Of a stretch of DNA of 64,000 bases, positions 56,964 to 64,000 are shown one piece after another. The notes beneath the pieces were generated by a model that ran no database searches, was not told the DNA's origin, and saw only the letters and a list, made by a program, of their open reading frames with translations. The stretch is from Streptomyces asoensis (GTDB taxonomy: Bacteria; Actinomycetota; Actinomycetes; Streptomycetales; Streptomycetaceae). Numbering within the stretch: the first letter of the stretch is position 1; each line of letters starts with the position of its first letter. Position numbers and translations under genes: made by a program. The stretch is from NCBI RefSeq assembly GCF_016860545.1, contig NZ_BNEB01000005.1, positions 1,240,001-1,304,000 on the forward strand. The letters run 5' to 3'.

Positions 56964-57329
56964 GTGAGCGACATTCAGAAGGAAGACCGGCCCGGCCGGC
57001 TCTCCGCCCACCAGGTGATCGTCGACGGCGTCCTCGTCGTGACCGTGCACGGCGAGATCGACCACGACGTACGGGACGTCCTCGGCTCGGCGCTGGTGTC
57101 GCGGGACGCCCCGGCGCCGCCCCGGATCGTGGCGGACCTGCGCGGCGTGACCTTCATGGACTCCAGCGGCATCAACGTGTTCGTGGCGGCGCACCGGCGC
57201 GTGAGCGAGGCCGGCGGCTGGCTGCGCATCGCCGGCGCCCAGGAGTCCGTCGTGCGGCTGCTGCGCATGGTCGGCATCGACACCCTCATCCCCTGCCACC
57301 CCACCGTCGAACAGGCGCTGGCCGGCTGA
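56964..57329 (+). CDS. STAS-domain anti-sigma-factor antagonist
   Basis: A 121-residue STAS protein. The phosphorylatable Ser lies in FMDSSGINVFVAAHR, preceded by VDGVLVVTVHGEIDHDV and followed by LRIAGAQESVVRLLRMVGIDTLIP. In partner switching, the unphosphorylated form binds an HATPase anti-sigma kinase and frees its sigma factor; PP2C phosphatases reset it. GTG at 56964 has GAGGAG six bases upstream; the frame is open further up but without similarity. First gene of the signalling cluster. Confidence 0.92.
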   Translation: MSDIQKEDRPGRLSAHQVIVDGVLVVTVHGEIDHDVRDVLGSALVSRDAPAPPRIVADLRGVTFMDSSGINVFVAAHRRVSEAGGWLRIAGAQESVVRLLRMVGIDTLIPCHPTVEQALAG

Positions 57330-57381
57330 GCTCCCCCGCCGGGCCGGGTCGCGGGACGCACGCGCCGCGGCCCCTCGCGGG

Positions 57382-58578
57382 TCACCGGCGCCGGTCGGGT
57401 CTCTTCCCGGCCGCCGCCCCGCCGCGAGCGCCGTGCCAGTCCAGTATCAGCACGGTGGCGTCGTCCCTGAGGTTGCCGCGGCAGGCGTCGAGCACCGCGG
57501 AGGTCAGGCTCCGCACGGCTTCCCGCGGATGCTGCGCGCGGGTGTCGTGGACCACCGAGGCCAGGTCCACCGCCGACGCACCGCGCTCCTGCATTCCGTC
57601 GGTGAACAGGACCAGGCGGTCCCCCGGCCGCAACTGGAGCTCCTGCACCCGGAAGGCGGTCGGGGCCGCCACGCCGAAGGGCAGGTTGACGGCGAGCCGG
57701 ACCTCCTCGACGACTCCGTCCCGCAGCCGCAGCGGCCACGGATGACCCGCGTTGACCAGTTCGCACCGGCCCGTCGGGAGATCGACGCAGAGCAGCTGCC
57801 CGGTCGCCAGACCCCGGCTGTGGCCCAGCAGGGCCCGATGGGCGTGCTCGGCCTGATCGAGCGCGTCGCCGCCGCTGCGGCGAGCCCGCCGCAGCGCCCC
57901 GACCAGCAGGGTGGCCAGCAGCGCCGAGTTCGTGTCGTGGCCCATGGCGTCGGTGATGGACAGGTGCAGGGTGTCGCGGTCGAGGGTGTAGTCGTAGGTG
58001 TCGCCCCCGATGTCGTCGGCCGGGACCAGCCCGGCGGCCAGGGTGAACTGGGCCGCCTCGCAGCAGGGGGACGACGGGAGCAGCTGGTGCTGGATCTCCG
58101 CGGCCAGGCTGGTCTCGGTGGTGCGCCGGCCCAGGTGGTACAGATCGGTGAACCGGCGGTCCGTGACGATGATGTAGGCCAGCGCGTGCGCCGCGTCGCG
58201 GACCTGGCGCAGCACGGTCTCGTCGGCCGACTGCAAGGTCACCTCCAGGACCCCGATGCAGTCACCGCGGTTGGTGACCGGCGTGATCACGCGCCGCCCG
58301 CCCTGTCCGTCCGGCTCCACGTGCTGGCGCTGGCTGCGCAGCACCTCGTCGTAGACGCTCCCCAGCAGTTCGACGGGCTCGCTCCGCCCGGAGGCCTCAC
58401 CGCCGGCCCCGGTGAGCCGGACCAGCCGCCGGCCGATCAGGTCGACGAACAAGAAGGACACCCGCTCGGCACCGAAGCGCTTCTGCAGGTCGTGCGCCAC
58501 CACATCGACGGACTCTCCGGGCGGGGCCGCCTCCGCGGCGGCCAGCAACTCGCCCAGTTCCAGATCTCCACCCTCCAC
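57382..58578 (-). CDS. GAF-domain PP2C/SpoIIE-type serine phosphatase
   Basis: A 398-residue sensor phosphatase. An N-terminal GAF-like domain (about 20-160: VAHDLQKRFGAERVSFLFVDLIGRRL ... RRVITPVTNRGDCIGVLEV) is joined by a helical linker (TETSLAAEIQHQLLP) to a SpoIIE phosphatase with metal-binding motifs DIGGDTYDY, ITDAMGHDTNSALLA, LFTDGMQERG and LRDDATVLILD. The GTG at 58578 is chosen because AGGAGG lies 5 bases upstream; an ATG 22 codons earlier lacks a site. It converges with the STAS gene, whose product is its natural substrate candidate. Confidence 0.9.
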   Translation of the reverse strand: MEGGDLELGELLAAAEAAPPGESVDVVAHDLQKRFGAERVSFLFVDLIGRRLVRLTGAGGEASGRSEPVELLGSVYDEVLRSQRQHVEPDGQGGRRVITPVTNRGDCIGVLEVTLQSADETVLRQVRDAAHALAYIIVTDRRFTDLYHLGRRTTETSLAAEIQHQLLPSSPCCEAAQFTLAAGLVPADDIGGDTYDYTLDRDTLHLSITDAMGHDTNSALLATLLVGALRRARRSGGDALDQAEHAHRALLGHSRGLATGQLLCVDLPTGRCELVNAGHPWPLRLRDGVVEEVRLAVNLPFGVAAPTAFRVQELQLRPGDRLVLFTDGMQERGASAVDLASVVHDTRAQHPREAVRSLTSAVLDACRGNLRDDATVLILDWHGARGGAAAGKRPDRRR

Positions 58579-58748
58579 GACGACCTCCTGTCGGTTCCCG
58601 CCCCTTCTTCCCCCGATCCCCGCGACATCACCCGATCTGCCCATCTTGCCCGGTCAGCGGGGGTGTTGCCGCGCGGCCGCGCACCGTCCGGGAGAAGAGG
58701 TACGCGCCCGCCCGTGCAGGAGCCGCCGATCGGGGAACAGGTGGTTCC

Positions 58749-59354
58749 ATGCGCGCACTCGTCGTCAACTGCACACTCAAGCCGTCTCCGCAGACCTCGA
58801 ACACCGAGGCCCTCGCCGGCACCGTCGTCACGGCACTGCGCGGGCACGGGGTGGAGGTGGACGTCGTACGGGCCGTCGACCTCAACCTGCGGCCGGGGGT
58901 GGAGACCGACATGGGACAGGGTGACGAGTGGCCCGCCGTGCACGAGAAGGTGCTCGCGTCCGAGATCCTGATCATCGCCTCGCCGACCTGGCTCGGCCGT
59001 CCCTCCTCGGTCGCCCAGCGCGTGCTCGAACGTCTCGACGCGATGCTCTCCGAGACAGACGACGAGGAACGCCCGGTCGCCTACAACCGGGTGGCCGGTG
59101 TGCTGGTCACCGGGAACGAGGACGGCGCCCATCACGTCATCAGCGAGATCAGCGGCGCGCTGGGGGACATCGGCTTCACCATCCCCGGCCAGGCCTGGAC
59201 CTACTGGCACCTCGGTCCCGGCCCCGGCGCCGACTACCTCGACGACCGCCGGGGGCACGACTGGGCCGCGTCCACCGGCCGGGCCATGGCCTCCAACCTC
59301 GTCCACGCGGCCCGGGCGCTCAACGCGATGCCCCTGCCCGCTCCCCCGTCCTGA
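58749..59354 (+). CDS. Flavodoxin-fold NAD(P)H:FMN oxidoreductase-like protein
   Basis: A 201-residue flavodoxin-family protein: VVNCTLKPSPQTSNTEALAG is the FMN phosphate loop, IIASPTWLGRPSSVAQRVLERLD the second FMN strand, VLVTGNEDGAHHVISEISGALGDIGFTI the third. Closest to the NADPH-dependent FMN reductase/multimeric flavodoxin group, so a quinone, azo or iron reductase role is plausible but open. It diverges from the GAF-phosphatase gene and may simply share the neighbourhood. Confidence 0.85.
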   Translation: MRALVVNCTLKPSPQTSNTEALAGTVVTALRGHGVEVDVVRAVDLNLRPGVETDMGQGDEWPAVHEKVLASEILIIASPTWLGRPSSVAQRVLERLDAMLSETDDEERPVAYNRVAGVLVTGNEDGAHHVISEISGALGDIGFTIPGQAWTYWHLGPGPGADYLDDRRGHDWAASTGRAMASNLVHAARALNAMPLPAPPS

Positions 59355-59375
59355 CCGCCCGCCCCGCCCCGCCCC

Positions 59376-59906
59376 CTAGGAGAGCGGACGCTGCACGAGG
59401 TCGCCCTCGGGGTCGTCCTGGAGGGCTATGCGGACCGTGATGCGTTTGCCGACGGCCTCGCGCCGCACGTCGAAACTCTGGACCACGGCCATCACGATCT
59501 CCAGGCCGTGCTGTCCGACCCGGCCCGGGTCAGCGGCCTGCGCCACGGGCAGCACCGGAGCGCTGTCCCACACGACCACCTCGACCCAGGCCGGGGCGAT
59601 GCCCAGTTCCATCAGGAGCGGTCCGGGGGCGTACTTGCGCGCGTTGGTGACCAGTTCGCTCACCACCAGCTGCGCCATGCTGACCGCCCGGTCGGAGACC
59701 GACAGGCCGTGCTCGGCTCCGGCACGGGCGAGGAAAGCGGTCGCCAGCCGGCGGGCCTCGGCGATGCAGCCGCCCGACCCGTCCAGTGCCACGCTCTGCC
59801 GCGTCATCGACGCGTGCGGCGGCTCACCGCCGTCAGTACCGGAATCTGAACCCAATGCTCTCAACCTTCGGCCCCGTGTGTCACGCCCGATGCGTGTACC
59901 CACCAC
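59376..59906 (-). CDS. HATPase-domain anti-sigma regulatory kinase (RsbW/SpoIIAB-like)
   Basis: A 176-residue protein with a GHKL ATPase fold: N-box QLVVSELVTNARKYAPGPLLMELG, G1 box VVWDSAP, G2 box DPGRVGQHGLEIVMAVVQSF, and the closing strand GKRITVRIAL. It should phosphorylate a STAS partner and/or bind a sigma factor. The start is uncertain: GTG at 59906 gives an Arg-rich 33-residue lead, whereas ATG at 59807 starts right before the fold (MTRQSVALDGSGG). With the STAS gene and the two SpoIIE phosphatases it completes a partner-switching set. Confidence 0.87.
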   Translation of the reverse strand: MVGTRIGRDTRGRRLRALGSDSGTDGGEPPHASMTRQSVALDGSGGCIAEARRLATAFLARAGAEHGLSVSDRAVSMAQLVVSELVTNARKYAPGPLLMELGIAPAWVEVVVWDSAPVLPVAQAADPGRVGQHGLEIVMAVVQSFDVRREAVGKRITVRIALQDDPEGDLVQRPLS

Positions 59907-60009
59907 TGTGCATCACACCCCCTGCCGGGGCATGAACAATGCGGGAGCACAGGCCCCGCGGCGTCGCGGCGGCCCCTGCGCCGCCCTTCGGATGGCCCTC
60001 GCGCGGGCC

Positions 60010-60441
60010 CTACGGCTTGGGGGGCTTGACGGCGATGTCGAGGTAGAACGCGTCGATGCTGCGGACCGCCGCCTCGAACTCGTCGAGGTTCACCGGCTTG
60101 GTGACGTAGGCGTTGGCGTGGTGGCTGTACGCGCCGGTGACGTCGTCGGGGGCGGCGGACGTGGTCAGGACGACGACCGGGATCGTGCGCAGGTCGGCGT
60201 CCTCCTTCACCACGGCGAGGAACTCACGCCCGTTCATCCGCGGCATGTTGAGGTCGAGGACGATCAGGTCGGGACGCGGGTTGTCCGGGTCCCGCAGGTG
60301 TTCCAGCGCTTCGATGCCGTCGGAGACCTGGGTGAGGTTGCGGGTGCCCCGCTCGGCCAGGGCGTCCTGGATGAGCATGGCGTCGGCGACGTCGTCTTCG
60401 ATCAGCAGGACGTCGTAGGGGCGGATTGCGGCGGCGGCCAT
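60010..60441 (-). CDS. Single-domain response regulator (Rcp1-like)
   Basis: A 143-residue receiver with no output domain: acidic pair LLIEDDVADA, phosphoacceptor in LIVLDLNMPRMNGREFL, Thr in VVLTTSA, Lys in YVTKPVNLDEF. This form matches Rcp1-type partners of phytochrome-like histidine kinases. It lies downstream of, and overlaps by 40 bases, the HTH-like gene, and is divergent from the CHASE3 histidine kinase, its likely partner. Confidence 0.92.
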   Translation of the reverse strand: MAAAAIRPYDVLLIEDDVADAMLIQDALAERGTRNLTQVSDGIEALEHLRDPDNPRPDLIVLDLNMPRMNGREFLAVVKEDADLRTIPVVVLTTSAAPDDVTGAYSHHANAYVTKPVNLDEFEAAVRSIDAFYLDIAVKPPKP

Positions 60442-60812
60442 GATTCACGAGCTCCGGGGTGTGTGTCGGGGGTGGTGCCGTGTGCGGGGTGGGCGGTCAG
60501 TCCGGGCCAGCGGCGCCGGGCTCCCTGGCGGCTGATGCCCACGGCCTCGCCGATCTCGGGATAGCCCGCGCCGTTCGCCGCCGCGGTCCGGGCCGCCTGG
60601 TCCTCCAGGTGCCGGACGGCCTCCTTCACGCCGGCGAGGACGCGCAGCCGTTCCAGGGCGTGCCGCCGGGGGTCGCCGACCGGGTCCGCGCGTCCCGCGG
60701 GCGGCCCGGCGATGTCCTGCGCGAGCCGTCCGGCGAGCTCGTCGACCACCTGGACGACCAGCGCGGTCGTCTCGTGGCCGGGTGGCCGGTGAGGGGGAGG
60801 TGGTCCAGACAT
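60402..60812 (-). CDS. Small HTH-like protein, hypothetical
   Basis: A 136-residue protein. The N-terminal half is helical (TALVVQVVDELAGRLAQDIAG, ALERLRVLAGVKEAVRHLEDQAARTAAANG), followed by a sigma-region-4-like helix-turn-helix GYPEIGEAVGISRQGARRRW and a disordered Pro/Thr tail. The ATG at 60812 follows GGTGGGG. Its last 40 bases overlap the receiver gene in another frame, an unusually long overlap, so the true end could be a little different if translation terminates by other means. A palindrome 32 bases upstream may be its operator. Confidence 0.7.
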   Translation of the reverse strand: MSGPPPPHRPPGHETTALVVQVVDELAGRLAQDIAGPPAGRADPVGDPRRHALERLRVLAGVKEAVRHLEDQAARTAAANGAGYPEIGEAVGISRQGARRRWPGLTAHPAHGTTPDTHPGARESWPPPQSAPTTSC

Positions 60813-60843
60813 GGCCCCACCCTAGAACGACGATCTCACCGGG

Positions 60844-60859
60844 GACAACATGTGTTGTC
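60844..60859. promoter_or_regulatory. Operator-like palindrome GACAAC-atgt-GTTGTC
   Basis: Six-base perfect arms around ATGT in the gap between the divergent HTH-like gene (start 60812) and the histidine-kinase gene (start 60931). Well placed for a regulator of both. Confidence 0.5.
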
Positions 60860-60930
60860 GGGTGGTGGGTACAGTGTGGTTGCCGCGCGCCCCGTCGTGG
60901 TCCCGCCGTCCAGGAAGAGTGCGCACCGCG

Positions 60931-62511
60931 ATGAGCAGCAGGCCGTCCGCCACCGAGGGACCGTTCGCAGGGTGGACCGTCCGGCGCCGGCTTCAGGCCG
61001 GGGTCGCGGCCGCGCTGGTCGTCCTGGCCGTGCTGGGGTCGCTGGGCGGCTGGGCGATGTGGCGTACCTCTCAGCTGACCGGCGAGCTGGTGGACCGGCG
61101 CTCCCCCGCCCTGATCGCCTCGCTCCAGGTGGAGGAGGCCCTGGTCAACCAGGAGACGGGCGTCCGCGGCTACGGGCTCTCCGGCGAGGCGGACTTCCTC
61201 CAGCCGTACGAGCAGGGCGTGGCCGACGAGCGGGCCGCGCTGCGCAGGCTGCGGCCCCTGGTCCAGGGGGACACCCGGGCCCGCGCCGACCTGGCCGCCG
61301 TGGAGACGCTCGCCGGCCGCTGGCAGGAGCGGATAGCCCGGCCCGTCTCGACCGCCTCCGCCGGGGACGCCGTGAAGCTGGCCGGCCTGCGGGCGACGGA
61401 GGGCAAGTCGACCTTCGACGCGCTGCGGCACGCGATGGCGCGCCAGCAGGCGCATCTCCAGACCGAGCGGACGGCGGCCACCCGGGACCTGCGTCGCTCG
61501 GTCACCCTGCGCAACTGGGTGTTCGCCCTCATCGCGCTCGTCATCGTCCTGCTGGCGGCTCTGGTCTTCGAGGGTCTGCGGCGCACCGTCACCGGTCCGC
61601 TCGACCGGCTGGGCCTGGCCGCCCGCGAGGTGGCCGAGGGCCGCTTCGACCGGGCCATCACCGGGACCGGACCCGCCGATCTGCGCCGGCTGGCCTCGGA
61701 CGTGGAATCGATGCGCCTGCGCCTGGTGCGGGAACTGGAGTCCAGCGAGACGTCCCGCACGCTCCTGGACGAACAGGCCGCCGACCTCAAACGCTCGAAC
61801 GCGGAGCTGGAGCAGTTCGCCTACGTCGCCTCGCACGACCTCCAGGAACCCCTGCGCAAGGTGTCCAGCTTCACCCAGCTCCTGCAACGGCGCTACGGCG
61901 GTCAGCTCGACGAGCGGGCCGACCAGTACATCGCCTTCGCCGTGGACGGCGCCAACCGGATGCAGGTCCTGATCAACGACCTCCTGGCCTTCTCCCGGGT
62001 CGGCCGGGTGCACAACGACCAACGGAGCGTGGATCTGGAGGAGACGCTGGGCGCCGTCCTCGACTCGCTCAGCGTGGCCGTCGAGGAGAGCGGCGCCGAG
62101 ATCACGCACGACCCGCTGCCCGGCGTCGTCGGGGACAGCACCCAACTGGGCATGCTCTGGCAGAACCTGCTCTCCAACGCCATCAAGTTCCGCAGCCCCG
62201 ACCGCGCCCCGCGGATCCACATCAGCTGCGCGGCCGACGGCGAGGACTGGAAGTTCGCCGTCGCCGACAACGGCATCGGTATCGCGCCGGAGTTCCAGGA
62301 GAAGGTGTTCGTCCTCTTCCAGCGGCTGCACACCAAGGACGCCTACCCGGGCACGGGTATCGGCCTGGCCATGTGCAAGAAGGTCGTGGAGTTCCACGGC
62401 GGCACGATCGGGATCGACCCCGGTCACACGCCGGGCACCCGCGTCGTCTTCACCCTCCCCGTCTCCCCGGCCGCTCCCGCGGCCGCCGCGGAGAGAGAGA
62501 CCGAGCAGTGA
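60931..62511 (+). CDS. CHASE3-domain membrane histidine kinase
   Basis: A 526-residue sensor kinase. Membrane helix 1 (VAAALVVLAVLGSLGGWAMW), a CHASE3-type helical sensor outside (EEALVNQETGVRGYGLSGEADFL), membrane helix 2 (WVFALIALVIVLLAALVF), a HAMP segment (VTGPLDRLGLAAREVAEGRFDRAI), a coiled linker, HisKA with the phosphoacceptor in YVASHDLQEPLRKV, and HATPase boxes LWQNLLSNAIKF, VADNGIGIAPEF and GTGIGLAMCKKVVEFHGG. The ATG at 60931 is preferred, GGAAGAG being upstream; the frame is open from 60850. Its stop overlaps the next gene (GTGA), a receiver-phosphatase that it probably phosphorylates. Confidence 0.9.
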   Translation: MSSRPSATEGPFAGWTVRRRLQAGVAAALVVLAVLGSLGGWAMWRTSQLTGELVDRRSPALIASLQVEEALVNQETGVRGYGLSGEADFLQPYEQGVADERAALRRLRPLVQGDTRARADLAAVETLAGRWQERIARPVSTASAGDAVKLAGLRATEGKSTFDALRHAMARQQAHLQTERTAATRDLRRSVTLRNWVFALIALVIVLLAALVFEGLRRTVTGPLDRLGLAAREVAEGRFDRAITGTGPADLRRLASDVESMRLRLVRELESSETSRTLLDEQAADLKRSNAELEQFAYVASHDLQEPLRKVSSFTQLLQRRYGGQLDERADQYIAFAVDGANRMQVLINDLLAFSRVGRVHNDQRSVDLEETLGAVLDSLSVAVEESGAEITHDPLPGVVGDSTQLGMLWQNLLSNAIKFRSPDRAPRIHISCAADGEDWKFAVADNGIGIAPEFQEKVFVLFQRLHTKDAYPGTGIGLAMCKKVVEFHGGTIGIDPGHTPGTRVVFTLPVSPAAPAAAAERETEQ

Positions 62512-63698
62512 CCTACCAAGCCGCGGGCCGCGCCGAGCCGTACCGCATTCTGCTGGTGGAGGACGACGACGGGGACGCCCTGCTGGTCGAGGAACTCCTC
62601 TACGACACGGATCTGCCGCACACCCTCGTCCGCTGCCGTACGGCCGCGGACGCGCGGATCTCGCTCGCCTCGGGCAGGGTCGACTGCGTCCTGCTGGACC
62701 TGCACCTGCCGGACGCCTCCGGCGTGGAGACCGTGCAGGCCATCCAGACGGACACCGAGGCCGCCATCATCGTCCTGACCGGGCTGGACGAACCGCGCGC
62801 GGGAGTCGACGCCCTCGCCGCCGGTGCGCAGGACTACCTGATCAAGGGCAAGGTCGAGCCGGACCTGATGCAGCGGGCCGTCCGCTACGCCGTCCAGCGC
62901 AAGCAGGCCGAGCGGGCCAACGCCGCGCTCCAGATCGGCCGGCTGCGGGCCGAGGAGAACGCGCGCCTCGAACGCGGGCTGCTGCCCGAACCGCTGCTGT
63001 CCGCGTCCGCCGTCACCGCCTCCAGCCGCTACTACCCGGGACGGGCGCAGGCCCTGCTGGGCGGGGACTTCCTCGACGTCGTCCAGACCGACGACGGGCA
63101 GGTGCACGCCGTGATCGGTGACGTCAGCGGGCACGGTCCCGACGCCGCCGCGCTCGGTGTCTGTCTGCGCATCGCCTGGCGTGCCCTGACCCTCGGCGGT
63201 CACCGCGACCAGCAGCTGCTCCACCTGCTGGAGCGCCTCCACATCGCCGAACGCACCGGCAGCGACCTGTTCACCACCTGCACCCTGATCACGCTGGACA
63301 CCGCCGCGGGCACCCTCACCCTGCACCTGGCCGGTCATCACGAGCCCCTGCTCATCACTCCCGACGGCGCCCGTCAGGTGGCCGCGTCCCACGGGATCGC
63401 GCTCGGGGTCGCCCCCGGTCTGGGCAAGTGGCCGTCCACCACCCTCCGGCTGCCCGTGCGCGGCTCCCTCGTCGCCTACACCGACGGCCTCATCGAGGGC
63501 TTCGCGGACACCGGCGGCACCCGGCTCGGCGTGGAAGGCCTGCTGGGCATCATCGACACCATCGGGGCCACCGACCCGAGCGCCCACCTCGACCAGCTCA
63601 TCGCCAGGACCCGCACGCTCAACGCCGACCGGCACACCGACGACCTGGCCGTGCTCCGCCTGGACTGGGACACGACGGCTCACGGGACCGGCGCCTGA
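62508..63698 (+). CDS. Response regulator with PP2C/SpoIIE phosphatase output
   Basis: A 396-residue protein: receiver domain (LLVEDDDGDA, phosphoacceptor CVLLDLHLPDASG, Thr in VLTGLDE, Lys in YLIKGKVEP), a coiled linker of about 40 residues, then a SpoIIE phosphatase (LLGGDFLDVVQ, VIGDVSGHGPDAAALG, LVAYTDGLIEG, TDDLAVLRLD). It converts the histidine kinase's phosphate signal into STAS dephosphorylation, the RsbU/RssB-like logic of stress responses. GTG at 62508 is coupled to the kinase stop. Confidence 0.92.
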   Translation: MTYQAAGRAEPYRILLVEDDDGDALLVEELLYDTDLPHTLVRCRTAADARISLASGRVDCVLLDLHLPDASGVETVQAIQTDTEAAIIVLTGLDEPRAGVDALAAGAQDYLIKGKVEPDLMQRAVRYAVQRKQAERANAALQIGRLRAEENARLERGLLPEPLLSASAVTASSRYYPGRAQALLGGDFLDVVQTDDGQVHAVIGDVSGHGPDAAALGVCLRIAWRALTLGGHRDQQLLHLLERLHIAERTGSDLFTTCTLITLDTAAGTLTLHLAGHHEPLLITPDGARQVAASHGIALGVAPGLGKWPSTTLRLPVRGSLVAYTDGLIEGFADTGGTRLGVEGLLGIIDTIGATDPSAHLDQLIARTRTLNADRHTDDLAVLRLDWDTTAHGTGA

Positions 63699-63806
63699 CA
63701 CTCGGGCCGACGTGTCAACACCCCTTGCCGACAGGCATGATGGGGCCGTCGGCACCCTGCCACGGGGCGACCGGCGCCGTGAGGGGCTGCGAGAGATGGA
63801 GAGCGC

Positions 63807-64000
63807 GTGTCACGCCAGGTACTGACGGTCCGCCCCGACGGATCCGGCGGCTTCCGCACGATCGGTGAAGCGCTGGCGGGGGCGCGCAGCGGCGCGGTGA
63901 TCAGCGTGGGGCCCGGGACCTACGAGGAGAATCTCGTCGTCGGCACCCGCGTGACCATCGTCGCCGAACAGTCGCGGGGGACGGTGGAGATACGCCCCCG
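63807..64000 (+). CDS. Right-handed parallel beta-helix protein (start only)
   Basis: The frame from the GTG at 63807 reads MSRQVLTVRPDGSGGFRTIGEAL, ISVGPGTYEENLVVGTRVTIVAE and runs off the window. This is the typical first coil of pectate-lyase-like beta-helix proteins; in Streptomyces this start often belongs to large proteins with a following AAA-ATPase domain, linked to type VII secretion, but that part is not visible. GGAGAG precedes the start. The 108 bases before it contain no other gene. Confidence 0.75.
   Translation, partial: MSRQVLTVRPDGSGGFRTIGEALAGARSGAVISVGPGTYEENLVVGTRVTIVAEQSRGTVEIRP

Noticed and set aside
60445..62427. 660-codon minus-strand frame under the histidine kinase
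   Set aside because: Shadow of the kinase gene, whose H, N, G1 and G2 boxes are clear on the plus strand.

Overview
The window is very GC-rich DNA with strong third-position G/C bias, GTG and TTG starts, WhiB, SsgA-family and SpoIIE-type regulators, a small laccase and a protocatechuate operon. This is a Streptomyces chromosome. From memory, the order laccase - NHEJ genes - pcaV/pcaIJFHGBL, with ssgD, a WhiB gene, fadAB and caiB further along, matches the SCO67xx arm region of S. coelicolor. That match is recollection, not a search.

Layout. 1-5.7 kb: partial ABC-F ATPase, D-amino-acid-oxidase-like flavoenzyme, secreted CocE-type peptidase, secreted M1 metallopeptidase. 5.7-8.1 kb: macrodomain/PfkB-kinase pair and a MerR regulator. 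8.1-14.2 kb: fatty-acid module (fadB, fadA, caiB, enoyl-reductase-like gene); fadA and caiB share one reading frame with no stop between them. 14.2-20.3 kb: small membrane protein, endonuclease V, small basic protein, BNR-repeat secreted protein, SsgD, an ABC-F gene behind a long leader with a candidate ribosome-sensing attenuator, and dimethylarginine hydrolase. 20.4-25 kb: acyl-ACP desaturase with a repeat operator, then a co-oriented block of tRNA-like gene, zinc-ribbon SDR, leucine-rich-repeat protein and second tRNA-like gene, then a WhiB protein. 25-33 kb: VOC protein, LacI regulator and a copper/sugar-oxidation block: small laccase facing a ThuA/quinoprotein-dehydrogenase gene (with a rare TTA codon at codon 3) coupled to a cupredoxin/DUF1080 protein. 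33-37 kb: LigD-type polymerase and ATP-dependent ligase (NHEJ) separated by two unrelated genes. 37-39.5 kb: zinc alcohol dehydrogenase and DUF3048 lipoprotein. 39.5-46.7 kb: pcaV and the complete pcaIJFHGBL operon taking protocatechuate to acetyl-CoA and succinyl-CoA. 46.7-50.8 kb: two broken genes (an AAA regulator split by an in-frame TAG and a frameshifted DUF2510 protein). 50.9-56.6 kb: TetR gene facing a PAP2/DMT pair across a very large inverted repeat, a LURP-one-like protein and a Tat-exported phospholipase C. 57-63.7 kb: partner-switching signalling cluster (STAS, two PP2C/SpoIIE phosphatases, HATPase anti-sigma, two receivers, CHASE3-type histidine kinase). The window ends inside a beta-helix protein.

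The clearest system-level stories are aromatic catabolism under PcaV, beta-oxidation with a MerR-type operator shared between merR and caiB-fadA, an extracellular copper/quinoprotein sugar-oxidation block probably timed by bldA, and the partner-switching cluster. The least explained are the tRNA-SDR-LRR-tRNA block, the ABC-F leader and the TetR palindrome. All function calls come from reading motifs in the translated sequence; no database search was made.
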